A DNA stretch of 64,000 nucleotides, taken from contig JAEIOD010000001.1 in the NCBI GenBank assembly GCA_016342415.1, positions 62,001-126,000 on the forward strand. Direction: 5' to 3'. Shown here in pieces: positions 45,502 to 54,627 of the stretch. This DNA comes from Clostridiales bacterium. Its GTDB lineage: Bacteria > Bacillota > Clostridia > Peptostreptococcales > Acidaminobacteraceae. Under the pieces are notes generated by a model. That model was not told the DNA's origin. It saw only the letters and a list, made by a program, of their open reading frames with translations, and searched no databases. The position numbers and the translations under genes were made by a program. How positions within the stretch are numbered: the stretch's first letter is position 1; every line of letters begins with the position of its first letter.

Positions 45502-46362
45502 TTATTTGATCGAACCTGATACCATGCCTTTAATTATATGCTTTTGACCAATTAAGAAACCGATAATAATTGGTATTGCAGCCATAAGAACAGCCGTCAT
45601 AATCAAATCCCACTTCTTGACAAACGAACCTGCAAAGTTTGCTATGGCAAGTGGTATGGTTTGAATTTCTTGTCCTACTCCAAGTATTAATGAAGGTAAT
45701 AAGAAATCATTCCAAATCCAAATAGCATTTAAAATTATCACGGTTACAAAAATGGGCTTAAGGATTGGCATTATAATCCTAAAAAATATTTGAAACTTAT
45801 TACAGCCGTCTATGGTAGCAGCCTCTTCCAATTCTTTTGGTATAGACTTAATGAAACCATGAAACAAAAATACCGCCATTGGAGCACCGAAACCAATATA
45901 GGTTAAGATCATACCGTGATATGTTTTGAGCATGTGGATACCAGTAAACTCTCTAATTCTTCTAAACAATTCAACGAGTGGAAACATAACCACTTGAAAC
46001 GGTATAATCAATCCACTTAAGAATAATAAAAATATAAATGTTGATAACTTAGACTTAGTTCTCACAAGCATCCATGCTGCCATAGCTGAAAATACGGAAA
46101 TGAAGAACAAAGATCCTGTCGTTATAACTGTTGATGAAAATACACTTGAAGCATATCTAATTGTCGGTTTGTCCCATATAATTTTAATGTTCTCAAATAA
46201 TTGTGACCATTTTTCAGGCATCGATATTGGATCAGTAATAATCTCCAAAGATGCTTTTGCTGAATTTATAACAACAATAAAAAACGGAAACATCATAATA
46301 AGAAATAGAATACAAGTAAAAACAGTTATCAGTATACCTATCCACTTTCTAGAAATACCCAT
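45502..46362 (-). CDS. CUT1 carbohydrate ABC transporter permease (MalG-like)
   Basis: Permease of 286 residues with six helices. The EAA loop is EEAATIDGCNKFQIFFRIIMPILKP, as in CUT1 sugar importers. Its start overlaps the stop of the MalF-like gene by 1 bp. It pairs with that permease to import a disaccharide for the two enzymes encoded downstream. No ATPase gene lies in this operon; an MsmK/MalK-type ATPase encoded elsewhere would have to power it. Confidence 0.93.
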   Translation of the reverse strand: MGISRKWIGILITVFTCILFLIMMFPFFIVVINSAKASLEIITDPISMPEKWSQLFENIKIIWDKPTIRYASSVFSSTVITTGSLFFISVFSAMAAWMLVRTKSKLSTFIFLLFLSGLIIPFQVVMFPLVELFRRIREFTGIHMLKTYHGMILTYIGFGAPMAVFLFHGFIKSIPKELEEAATIDGCNKFQIFFRIIMPILKPIFVTVIILNAIWIWNDFLLPSLILGVGQEIQTIPLAIANFAGSFVKKWDLIMTAVLMAAIPIIIGFLIGQKHIIKGMVSGSIK

Positions 46363-47267
46363 TACATTTCCACCTCTCTTTTCTTATTCACATAAACTTG
46401 CGTCATAGCAACTACTGAAAGAATCAAGAAGAATATAATTGCCCTTGCTTGTCCTTCTGCCATATTGTTATATTTAAACGCGACATTGTAAATATGTACT
46501 GCCAACATCTCTGTTGAATTTACAACCTCTCCATTAAACTGAGTGGTTGGTCCGCCATTTGTTAAAGCACGTATAATATCGTATTGCTTAAATGAATTAA
46601 CTAGAGTTAAGAACGATGTAATAGTAAACGCTTGAGCAATCATTGGGACAATAATGTTCCAAAACTTATGCCATGGTCCAGCACCGTCTAATTCGCTTGC
46701 TTCTATTAATTCCTGTGGTACATTTAAAAGAGCTGCTACATAAATCATCATAATATAGCCGGCATATTGCCAAGTAAATGCAAAAATCAAACCAATTAAC
46801 GCCAAGTTTGGATCTGCTAGAATAAGTATTTTTTCCAATGATTCTATTCCTAGAGTGCCACCTATGGCAGGTACAACATTTTTAAATATAAATTGCCAAA
46901 TATAACCTAAAACCAAACCACCTATTAAATTGGGAATAAAGAATCCTGCTCTAAAAAAATTCTTGAATTTGGTTTCTCTTGTGACTAGAAAGGCAAAAGT
47001 TAATGCCACAAAGTTTATTGAAAGAACACTTAATAGTGTGAATAAAAAGGTTCTCATAAAAGAGTATTGAAATGCCAGATCAGTAAACATTTCTTTATAA
47101 TTCTCAAATCCGACCCAACTAGGTTTTAATCCTGCAACTGCAGTCCAATCTGTCATTGAATAAAAAATTCCCATAAAGAATGGAATAATAACAACAACAA
47201 TAAAAGACAACAATGCTGGTGCTAAAAAAATCCAAAAGTAAAGCCTGTCCTTTTTATAACGATTCAT
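46362..47267 (-). CDS. CUT1 carbohydrate ABC transporter permease (MalF-like)
   Basis: Permease of 301 residues with six helices. The start YFWIFLAPALLSFIVVVIIP and the EAA loop EASELDGAGPWHKFWNIIVP are diagnostic for the CUT1 family. It is translated just before the MalG-like partner. A hairpin separates it from the binding-protein gene upstream. Confidence 0.93.
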   Translation of the reverse strand: MNRYKKDRLYFWIFLAPALLSFIVVVIIPFFMGIFYSMTDWTAVAGLKPSWVGFENYKEMFTDLAFQYSFMRTFLFTLLSVLSINFVALTFAFLVTRETKFKNFFRAGFFIPNLIGGLVLGYIWQFIFKNVVPAIGGTLGIESLEKILILADPNLALIGLIFAFTWQYAGYIMMIYVAALLNVPQELIEASELDGAGPWHKFWNIIVPMIAQAFTITSFLTLVNSFKQYDIIRALTNGGPTTQFNGEVVNSTEMLAVHIYNVAFKYNNMAEGQARAIIFFLILSVVAMTQVYVNKKREVEM

Positions 47268-47289
47268 ATTTCCCCCTTAATTTAAAATA

Positions 47290-47311
47290 AAGGGTGTGAA
47301 ATCACACCCTT
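47290..47311 (-). terminator. Attenuating hairpin after the binding-protein gene
   Basis: Perfect 10-bp stem AAGGGTGTGA / TCACACCCTT with a 2-nt loop between the binding protein and the permeases. T-runs are modest, so it probably trims readthrough and keeps binding protein in excess over permease, as in many sugar operons. Confidence 0.65.
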
Positions 47312-47322
47312 TCCCTCTAGGG

Positions 47323-48567
47323 TTACTTTAATTCTTTGATTTTATCAGCCAATTGTTGAATGAACTCAGCTTTCGTTAAATCGCCCTTTGCAAAACTTTC
47401 ATACAACGGTGCAATCGTTCCCATACCAAATCCATCAGGCATATCATTTTGTAACCAAGTGTACTTAGCATCTTTTGCCAACCATTCAGTAACATTTGCT
47501 GATAATGGAGCATCTGGCTTAATTGTCACGTTTGTAAATGCAGGAATCATCTTAGCTTCATTAACCATATAATTATGACCAGCTTCATTTGTAGCCATAT
47601 AGTTTAAGAATTCCTTAGCAGCTTCTTGATTTTCACCTTCGTTATTGATTACATAGTATGAAGGTGCACCAATGAATATTGAATTGTGTTCTCCATAAAC
47701 TGAAGCATGAGGTGCATAACCCATTTCAAAGTCAACACCATTCTCATCCAACCATGGATCAATCCAGTTACCTTGATGAACAAATACAGATTGACCTGTT
47801 CCAAATTGTCCAACTTGTGCATCATAGTTACCTGTTAATAATACCGCTTCATCAGAATACATGAATAACAATTCTACCCAATCAGCATATTCTGTTAATC
47901 TGTCCATATCAGGTTCACCATTATTTAGTTTATCAAGTACAGTTGTATCTCCATATTCCAGACCTGCTGTTAAGTAACCATTAAAGTTATGAAGTCCAGT
48001 TACCCATCTCATATCAGGACCAGCTGCCATAGCCACTACTGATTTAATACCTAACTCGTCTTTCATACCATCAATCTTCTCAAAAGCAGCTTTATAAGCC
48101 TCTTGAGATGTTAATGTTGCAGGATCAATACCCGCTTGAGCAAGTAATTCAGCATTGTATGCCATACCCCAAGCTTCAACAGCTACTGGGAAACCATAGA
48201 TTTTACCATCTACAGTAAATTCTAATGCAGTTAAATCGATCCACTCATCACCTGAGAATGTTGCCAACTTAGATTTCCAAGTATTGTAACCGCCCATTCC
48301 TTCAATAACAAAAATATCAGGTTGACGATCTGATTGGAATTCAGCTTTTAAGTTTTCAGCATAAGGCGAATCTCCACCAGAAGTTTTTACTGTAACTTTT
48401 ACACCAGTTTCCTCTTCATATTTGGCAGCAAAAGCCATCAGTTGATCATTGATTTCCACTTTGTTCTGGTATATAACTACTGATTCATCTTCATCCGATG
48501 ATCCACATCCAGTAAAGAGTGTTAGAGCTAATACCATTACCAATAAAAGTACTAAAAGTTTTTTCAT
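47323..48567 (-). CDS. CUT1 sugar-binding lipoprotein
   Basis: Extracellular lipoprotein of 414 residues. Signal peptide with lipobox LFTGC gives lipidation at Cys21. The solute-binding fold is seen in GVKVTVKTSGG, FVIEGMGGYNTWKSK, VHQGNWIDPW and the C-terminal EAAKEFLNYMATNEAG. It would deliver a disaccharide to the MalF/MalG-like permeases. First gene of the operon, read from the promoter and LacI-type site at 48.62-48.68 kb. Confidence 0.92.
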   Translation of the reverse strand: MKKLLVLLLVMVLALTLFTGCGSSDEDESVVIYQNKVEINDQLMAFAAKYEEETGVKVTVKTSGGDSPYAENLKAEFQSDRQPDIFVIEGMGGYNTWKSKLATFSGDEWIDLTALEFTVDGKIYGFPVAVEAWGMAYNAELLAQAGIDPATLTSQEAYKAAFEKIDGMKDELGIKSVVAMAAGPDMRWVTGLHNFNGYLTAGLEYGDTTVLDKLNNGEPDMDRLTEYADWVELLFMYSDEAVLLTGNYDAQVGQFGTGQSVFVHQGNWIDPWLDENGVDFEMGYAPHASVYGEHNSIFIGAPSYYVINNEGENQEAAKEFLNYMATNEAGHNYMVNEAKMIPAFTNVTIKPDAPLSANVTEWLAKDAKYTWLQNDMPDGFGMGTIAPLYESFAKGDLTKAEFIQQLADKIKELK

Positions 48568-48621
48568 TTTCTCCCCCTTGTATAAGTTGTTTAAATCACA
48601 AACCCTTGTAATTTCAACAAT

Positions 48622-48633
48622 GCAATCGATTGC
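48622..48633. promoter_or_regulatory. LacI-type operator of the sugar operon
   Basis: GCAATCGATTGC is a perfect 12-bp palindrome with a central CG, the pattern bound by LacI-family sugar repressors. It lies about 40-50 bp downstream of the -10 box, so a bound protein would act as a roadblock. No LacI-family gene lies in the window. Confidence 0.7.
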
Positions 48634-48674
48634 GCAACGTCGAAAAAAATATCGTGATTCCTCACTACATTTGA

Positions 48675-48680
48675 ATTATA
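48675..48680 (-). promoter_or_regulatory. Sugar operon promoter -10 box
   Basis: Consensus TATAAT on the minus strand, with a weak -35 region (TTAGTT, 16 bp upstream). The leader of about 100 bp contains the LacI-type palindrome. Confidence 0.5.
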
Positions 48681-48798
48681 CCACAATCTACAATAAAACT
48701 AACATATTTTTGTAATTTATTCTAAATTTTTAGAATATTCAGTGTTTTTGTATTGATTCATTGCACATTTACTGCTATCAAATTGTAAAATATCAACA

Positions 48799-48834
48799 TA
48801 AAAGAACTGATGCAATATTGCATTAGTTCTTTTT
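48799..48834 (-). terminator. Terminator of the PAS-GGDEF gene
   Basis: Long stem with core ATGCAATATTGCAT, flanked by AAGAACT / AGTTCTT with one mismatched pair, ending in a T-run on the minus strand. It overlaps the stop codon at 48823. Confidence 0.75.
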
Positions 48835-50643
48835 CATTAACTCTTTATAGTCATACATTTTTTTATCCGCAGCTTTGATCAATCCTTTAATATCGGTTGC
48901 AGAATCCGGATATGTCGACACACCATAACTGAATCCAGCGATAATATCAAAATCCAGTTGAGCTTCATTTTCCATAAATGATTCTCTCATTTTTTCCAAA
49001 TAAGTTTCAAGTACCTTACTATCTACTTGATGATAAACACCAACAAATTCATCTCCTCCGATTCTACCAAAATATTGATTGTAATCTGAGGAGTTTTTTA
49101 ACAACTCCGCAAATCTTTGAATGAGTTTATCACCTGCTAAATGACCATAACAATCATTCATACGTTTTAGATTATCCAAATCAAACACAACTACTTTCAG
49201 AGCAGTTTTTTCTATTAAGGCTTGATCGATGCTTTTCTGTAAATTTTCATCGAAGTACATCCGGTTCATCAAACCTGTTAATCCATCAAAGCGAGACATA
49301 AAAACAATTTTTTTGTACAACTCAAATACTTTATAGATTACATTGATCTGTTCACGTATATACAACGCCACTGCCGACTCATTATTTGAGATGATCTTAT
49401 CACCTTTCGAGGCGTAACAGAATATCCATCTTGCTTTATTCTCAACAGTTATAGGTATAGTAACAGCCGAATTCAGATTGTTCGTACTAAAGATCATTCT
49501 TATTGGAGAATTTGATGCGAAAGTCTCAATATTCTCTTTATTAAACACAAAAATTTTATCCATAACTCTACTTTTAACAGCCCAATCATATACTATTTCA
49601 AACGAATAATAATCAAGGTTTTCAGGTACAATTAGACCTTTATGATATGGTATATCAATTGAATCTTCAATGTTTATCAGAATGCAGTATTCTGCTAATT
49701 TAAATATTTCTTTAAACTTAAGCAAAGCATGAGTTAAGAATTCCCGATCATCTGTATAATTCAAAATGCAATTATTCAATTCCAAGAATACTTCTTTGGC
49801 GTGGTCTAACATTAGAAGTTTCTCTTCTAGCTGTCTTTGTTCAGTCACATCCTCCATAATGCCAATCAAACCCAACACCTCACCATCCTCTTTTTTATGT
49901 ACTCCTTTTCTGAATATAACATCATGTAGTGAATCATCGGCATACTTTACTTTTGTCTCATATACTTGATCTTTTTTACTCGTTATAATTTCACTATCTG
50001 CTTTATGATATATTTCAGCTAGATGTTTTGGGGCTATGTCAAATACCGTTTTATCTAATAGATGTTCCTTATCAATTCCTAAATAATTTTCAAATGCACT
50101 ATTAAAGTACTTATATTGACCATGATAGTCCTTATAAAAAATTGGATTAGGTATTAACTCTAATAAAGTCTGTACAAAATCTAAGTCTTTTTTTAGTGAT
50201 TTTTTTATGATATAGTCTTCACTTACATCCATTAAGACACCTGATACTTTTAAAGGATCGCCATCTTGATCAAAATGTAATTGACTTCTAAATTTTACCC
50301 AGCATTCTGATAATGACGGATGGATTAATCGATATACACTATCACGAATAATTTTCTTTTCTAAGGCTAACACCAGAGCTTTTTTAAACTCCTCGCGTGA
50401 CTCTAAATGAATATGATGCTCATTAAGTGTTTTCATTTTACCATCAAAGGTCGTTCTATCAATGCCAGTTATGGCAAATGCTTCATCACTAAGTATCACT
50501 TGATCAGTAGATAAATGCCATTGAAAAATCCCCAAATTAGCTATCGCAATAGCATCATAATATAGATCCTTAATAGGACAATCGCTATCATAAGGACACA
50601 AAATACTATTTGATTCAGTCATTTTATTTGTTTTTTTAGACAT
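48823..50643 (-). CDS. PAS-PAS-GAF-like GGDEF diguanylate cyclase
   Basis: Cytosolic c-di-GMP synthase of 606 residues. Two PAS domains (about residues 45-155 and 165-285; the second includes IFYKDYHGQYKYFNSAFENYLGI), a GAF-like segment (about 300-440) and a GGDEF domain (about 450-606). The catalytic motif RIGGDEFVGVY is intact. An RxxD inhibitory site is absent at the usual place (DYNQ there), so product inhibition is unlikely. GGAGGG fits the ATG ending at 50643; the frame continues upstream to 50697. No membrane segment is seen. Monocistronic. Confidence 0.9.
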   Translation of the reverse strand: MSKKTNKMTESNSILCPYDSDCPIKDLYYDAIAIANLGIFQWHLSTDQVILSDEAFAITGIDRTTFDGKMKTLNEHHIHLESREEFKKALVLALEKKIIRDSVYRLIHPSLSECWVKFRSQLHFDQDGDPLKVSGVLMDVSEDYIIKKSLKKDLDFVQTLLELIPNPIFYKDYHGQYKYFNSAFENYLGIDKEHLLDKTVFDIAPKHLAEIYHKADSEIITSKKDQVYETKVKYADDSLHDVIFRKGVHKKEDGEVLGLIGIMEDVTEQRQLEEKLLMLDHAKEVFLELNNCILNYTDDREFLTHALLKFKEIFKLAEYCILINIEDSIDIPYHKGLIVPENLDYYSFEIVYDWAVKSRVMDKIFVFNKENIETFASNSPIRMIFSTNNLNSAVTIPITVENKARWIFCYASKGDKIISNNESAVALYIREQINVIYKVFELYKKIVFMSRFDGLTGLMNRMYFDENLQKSIDQALIEKTALKVVVFDLDNLKRMNDCYGHLAGDKLIQRFAELLKNSSDYNQYFGRIGGDEFVGVYHQVDSKVLETYLEKMRESFMENEAQLDFDIIAGFSYGVSTYPDSATDIKGLIKAADKKMYDYKELMKKN

Positions 50644-50913
50644 CATATCCCTCCATTGTGTAAATAATACCCTTGAATAATTAAAACAACCAAGCAATAA
50701 TTTCCAATAACTAAAATACTTATATGAACTTATACATACTTATTCTTTTTTTGCCAAGTAAATTAAAGCATACGATCTTACACAATGTGAAAAATTTGAC
50801 AATTAAAATAAATTATGAAAAATAAAGATTTTTTTGTTTTTTCATTTTACAAGTCAAACTATTTAGTATACAATAAAGGTGATATTACATTATTTACTAA
50901 CGGAAGGAGTATT

Positions 50914-51159
50914 ATGAAATCAACTGGAATTGTGAGAAAAGTAGATGAATTAGGTCGTGTTGTTATTCCTATCGAGTTAAGAAGAACACTGAACATTGAT
51001 GTTAAAGATGCTTTAGAAATATTTACAAGTGAAGACACTATCATTTTAAGACGTTATAATCCACTATGTTATATTTGTGGAGATTCGGAAGGCTTAATTA
51101 CTTTTAAAAACAAAAGAGTATGTAGTCATTGTATAAAAGAATTAAAAGAAATGAAGTAA
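50914..51159 (+). CDS. AbrB-family regulator with C-terminal zinc ribbon
   Basis: Small DNA-binding protein of 81 residues. The AbrB swapped-hairpin domain covers residues 1-50 (KSTGIVRKVDELGRVVIPIE, then LRRTLNIDVKDALEIF). After it, CYICG...VCSHC makes a four-cysteine zinc ribbon, which plain AbrB lacks. AAGGAG lies 6 nt before the ATG at 50914; a longer frame from 50815 has no better site. AbrB proteins govern transition-phase genes. Monocistronic. Confidence 0.88.
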   Translation: MKSTGIVRKVDELGRVVIPIELRRTLNIDVKDALEIFTSEDTIILRRYNPLCYICGDSEGLITFKNKRVCSHCIKELKEMK

Positions 51160-51162
51160 TTT

Positions 51163-51191
51163 AAAAGTGCCCTAGAGCACTTTTATTTTTT
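51163..51191. terminator. Bidirectional terminator
   Basis: Stem AAAAGTGC / GCACTTTT with a 6-nt loop, then ATTTTTTTT on the plus strand. It lies between the convergent abrB-like and MFS genes. Confidence 0.8.
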
Positions 51192-51201
51192 TTCTATAGA
51201 G

Positions 51202-52443
51202 TTATTCTTTAATCCTGAAAAATGCAAACGATGCCAGTAATAGGATTCCGATACTTAACATCACATAACTGACTCCAAATGTATCGGCAACAAATCCAAT
51301 TATTGGTGCCAAAATTACTGTAAACAATGCACGAAGTTGCGACTCTACACTCAAAACAGTCGCTCTTTGATGTTTTTCCATATAATCATCACAAACATCA
51401 ACAAAGATTGGTTTTCTCATATCCCTAAGAAGATACAATACCAAATACAAAATAATAATTATAATATAGAATTCCAGTCTTATTATAAAGAATAAACTAA
51501 TCATGCAAAGTGCCAAAAGTACATAAAATACATTCAGCAGTTCTGTTGAGCTCATTAGTTTTTTTAATAGATAAGCTCTTCTTGCTGCTGTGGCACTTAG
51601 AATATAGATAATACCATAACTCATCCCCAATATAACTTTAAGGTTCTCATCTGGCGTCATAGTTGAAATCAATACCAATCCAGACGATACAATTATCATT
51701 TCAAGTATTGGCTGAATATAATCTTTGATACTCTTGAACACTGATTCGAATGAAGCTGAGCTTAAAAGAATTTTTCTGAGCATAGGTTGTTTTAATATAC
51801 CTATCAGATGATCCTTCATCACCTTCAGCACATGACCTTCTACCTGAATTCGGTCACCATTGAGGCTATCTGGATAGGACATAATCAAGAGCAGATCCAA
51901 AATATATGGTAAAATGGATGCTAAGAATATATATCTGGAACTGGGAACATTTAAGATCAGTATAATTGCCAGCATAGAACTAATAGCCGATCCAATTAGA
52001 GAAAATGATCTAGTTCTTCCATAGACAAACGCCTTGTGTCCTTGCCAACCTTTTTCTTCTAAATAGGTATAAATCATAGCTTTATGTGTACCTGATCTAA
52101 AAGCTTCTCCTAAGCCAAAGAAACTCATTGCAATCACTGCTATCCAAAACGGACCAATCATAAAGAAGAAGATAAAACTGATGATATAGAAACTAAAACA
52201 TAAATACAGTTCTTTTTTTCTACCAAAGTAATCAGCAATAAATCCTGACGGCACTTCAAATATATAGGTGATTCCTTCTCTTATGGCATATAAAATACCA
52301 ATTTGAAAAAAATTTAAACCATTCCCTAATAAAAAAAGTACAAGATATGGTTCAAAGAATTTTAAATTTTTTAGAAAACCGTATGCGGAGAATTTTTTAA
52401 TCTGATGGTCTCTTTTTATTGCGTTCATAATTTCAATTGACAT
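51202..52443 (-). CDS. MFS transporter
   Basis: Membrane protein of 413 residues with twelve hydrophobic segments. The MFS loop 2-3 motif GFIADYFGRKKELYLC is present and the second half has the degenerate counterpart. A motif FGLGEAFRSGTHKAMIYTYLE matches drug-efflux-like MFS members of Bacillota. Substrate unknown. The neighbouring HEAT-repeat gene, 80 bp upstream, is on the same strand. Start at the first ATG is uncertain by a few residues. Confidence 0.87.
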   Translation of the reverse strand: MSIEIMNAIKRDHQIKKFSAYGFLKNLKFFEPYLVLFLLGNGLNFFQIGILYAIREGITYIFEVPSGFIADYFGRKKELYLCFSFYIISFIFFFMIGPFWIAVIAMSFFGLGEAFRSGTHKAMIYTYLEEKGWQGHKAFVYGRTRSFSLIGSAISSMLAIILILNVPSSRYIFLASILPYILDLLLIMSYPDSLNGDRIQVEGHVLKVMKDHLIGILKQPMLRKILLSSASFESVFKSIKDYIQPILEMIIVSSGLVLISTMTPDENLKVILGMSYGIIYILSATAARRAYLLKKLMSSTELLNVFYVLLALCMISLFFIIRLEFYIIIIILYLVLYLLRDMRKPIFVDVCDDYMEKHQRATVLSVESQLRALFTVILAPIIGFVADTFGVSYVMLSIGILLLASFAFFRIKE

Positions 52444-52523
52444 TTACTATTTCCTTTATATTCTTCTAAACCTACTCATATAGTATACCTTACTTCTCAC
52501 TATTTTTCTAAAAAATCATCTAC

Positions 52524-53144
52524 TTATGTTAGACTTTTTACAACTTTCTGTACCCTCTTTTGAGCAGCTTTTGATAGTTCAGATTTCCTGCTTTCAAGTA
52601 AGGAAACAAAAGACTCTCTATCTTCTAATCGAATAACAGCCTTCATTGATTCCGCACGTTTGGCAAAATCAACTGGTCTACATTTTTTTTGAAGCTCAAA
52701 CAGGGTTTCTTTCAGTTCTGGATAATAAACATCATAAGCAGCCATATGAATAATGGCGTAGACACCGTGGACATTTGTTATCACTGTACCCTTTTCAATT
52801 TTATTTAAAATAAGATTTCTAATCTCATACACTTTTTCTGGGCCAACTGTGGCTATACTAGAAATGGCAATCATTGCTCCCCATACCATACGGTTGTTTT
52901 TACTATTTAACAAGGTTTTAAACGTATCAAAATAATCCACTATCAAAGCTGGATTGATATAACTTGCCTCATATAGCACTTTAAGACAATCACTTGCAAT
53001 CGACTTATTTTTATCCATTAGATAATTTGATATTTCATCTAGACCTTCTTTATTATTGTCATTCGCCAGTTTTTTTGCTAGGTCCCGATTTGGTACTTCG
53101 CTTCTATCGTCTTTATAATATGCTATTTCTTTAATGTATGTCAT
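52524..53144 (-). CDS. HEAT-repeat-like protein
   Basis: Soluble helical protein of 206 residues built from repeated helix pairs (SIASDCLKVLYEASYINPALI, NRMVWGAMIAISSIATVGPEKV, GTVITNVHGVYAIIHMAAYD), which resemble HEAT repeats. No catalytic motif. It is likely a binding or scaffold protein. GAGGTG precedes its ATG. Function unknown. Confidence 0.72.
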   Translation of the reverse strand: MTYIKEIAYYKDDRSEVPNRDLAKKLANDNNKEGLDEISNYLMDKNKSIASDCLKVLYEASYINPALIVDYFDTFKTLLNSKNNRMVWGAMIAISSIATVGPEKVYEIRNLILNKIEKGTVITNVHGVYAIIHMAAYDVYYPELKETLFELQKKCRPVDFAKRAESMKAVIRLEDRESFVSLLESRKSELSKAAQKRVQKVVKSLT

Positions 53145-53182
53145 ACAACACCTCCATCATTAATCATCTCACAAACAACAAA

Positions 53183-53205
53183 AAAAAGCTATGAAATAGC
53201 TTTTT
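53183..53205 (-). terminator. Terminator of the DUF5684-like gene region
   Basis: Perfect 10-bp stem AAAAAGCTAT / ATAGCTTTTT with a 3-nt loop, T-rich on both strands, between the DUF5684-like gene and the HEAT-like gene. Confidence 0.75.
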
Positions 53206-53222
53206 AAGTGATTGTTTGATAA

Positions 53223-53612
53223 TTAATAATTATAATAAGTGCCTGTGTATCTTACCTCTGAACTGAATCCCATATAAAGCATCATGATTGGTGCAAATAT
53301 AACATAAAGTAAAAAACCTCCGAAACCAAATCCAAAACTTTCTACAAATTTATAAGCCAAGTATATCCCAAATAAAACATTAATACCTGGAATAAGGCAT
53401 AGTAGAATCATGACAGGGTTTAAACCTGCAATTTTTATCATTTCCCAAAAGTTTAGAATGGGAATAATAGCTTTCCACCCCTCTACATCAGCTTTTTCAA
53501 ATAGCTTCCAGTGTGCAATAATGCCAATGACTGCCCACCCAATAATAATTAGTAAATAAGTGCTTAAGAAGAATCCTAAAAATCCCCATCCCGTTGCTGT
53601 ATCTAAATTCAT
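53223..53612 (-). CDS. DUF5684-type small membrane protein
   Basis: Membrane protein of 129 residues with three or four hydrophobic segments. The central VEGWKAIIPILNFWEMIKIAG and the glycine-rich FVESFGFGFGGFLLYVIFAPIM are typical of DUF5684 proteins, which often lie near signal peptidases; none is seen here. AGGTTATATG precedes the start. Function unknown. Monocistronic. Confidence 0.78.
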   Translation of the reverse strand: MNLDTATGWGFLGFFLSTYLLIIIGWAVIGIIAHWKLFEKADVEGWKAIIPILNFWEMIKIAGLNPVMILLCLIPGINVLFGIYLAYKFVESFGFGFGGFLLYVIFAPIMMLYMGFSSEVRYTGTYYNY

Positions 53613-53765
53613 ATAACCTCCGTTTCAATCACTTCTTACATCATATCAATAAAATCACATGTAAATGTTAAGAAAAAATTAAACTACTCATAACAAACAA
53701 TTAATCTCATATGAATTTTTGTTTCTTAATAAGGAAAATAGAGACATCTAATATTCTTTATCCGT

Positions 53766-54515
53766 TTACCATTCTATATTTTCAGGATATTCTTCTACAA
53801 ATCTAAGGTCAGACGGATCACAATTGAATTCTATAGATGCATCTTCTAGTTGCATAGACAAACTTTCATATTCATCATTTTTCTCATACAATCGTTTAAC
53901 GATAATTGATATGTTTTTCTGTCTTTTTTCTGCAGTCATTTTTATGTGTTTTATATTTAATAAATCAATATACTGATGATGGTACATGTAGAAAGTATGA
54001 TACTTATAAGTCACTTGTTTGATTATTCTCGAGTACAGGTTATCAGAAACAAGTTCCTTAATACATAACATGACTCTACCCTGAAATAGTCTTATCGTTG
54101 CAATATTAGCATCCATCAAACATTCTTTGCTTTCATAAACAGAAAACTTTTCCTTTGATATTTTCATTGCATATTTATCTAATAAATCATTTAAAGCCAT
54201 CACTAAAAATATTAGTTCAGGAAAAAGGATCTTAATTTTTAAATGAACATTAACTTTAGGTAAAATGATTTGATGCGTATTAAATGTATGATCATATACG
54301 CCATTGTCCTCATTTATGTATTCACGGTCTCCCATCATAGCATGTCTTAATTCATAACAAAAATTATAAACTCTAATAATAGAAGCTTTGTAAAAAGGGT
54401 ATTCCCCTTCTGTGCCTGTCATTTTATGCAGTGTTTCATATAAGTTATCAAAATCATTGTATTCACCGGATATTTCTACCCCAGCAAAGTTTTCTGTTGC
54501 TTTTATTTTAATCAT
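53766..54515 (-). CDS. DUF6904-like conserved protein
   Basis: Protein of 249 residues. The opening IKATENFAGVEISGEYNDFDNLYETLH and the later CYELRHAMMGDREY and ELIFLVMALNDLL resemble a Bacillota family I believe is DUF6904; the assignment is from memory and moderate. No catalytic motif or membrane segment is visible. Function unknown. It is read alone; the upstream BMP-domain gene ends in its own terminator. Confidence 0.55.
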   Translation of the reverse strand: MIKIKATENFAGVEISGEYNDFDNLYETLHKMTGTEGEYPFYKASIIRVYNFCYELRHAMMGDREYINEDNGVYDHTFNTHQIILPKVNVHLKIKILFPELIFLVMALNDLLDKYAMKISKEKFSVYESKECLMDANIATIRLFQGRVMLCIKELVSDNLYSRIIKQVTYKYHTFYMYHHQYIDLLNIKHIKMTAEKRQKNISIIVKRLYEKNDEYESLSMQLEDASIEFNCDPSDLRFVEEYPENIEW

Positions 54516-54587
54516 ATCAGTCCTTAATCAATTAAGTTTTCCCGTCTCAAAGATGATAATCTTTTTTTTATTAAATTGCAAGTTGGT

Positions 54588-54622
54588 AATAAAAAAAAAG
54601 AAGCTCGTTAAAAGCCTCTTTC
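54588..54622 (-). terminator. Terminator of the BMP-domain gene
   Basis: Stem GAGGCT / AGCTTC with a 7-nt loop, then a run of nine T on the minus strand, just past the stop codon. Confidence 0.75.
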
Positions 54623-54627
54623 ATTTA

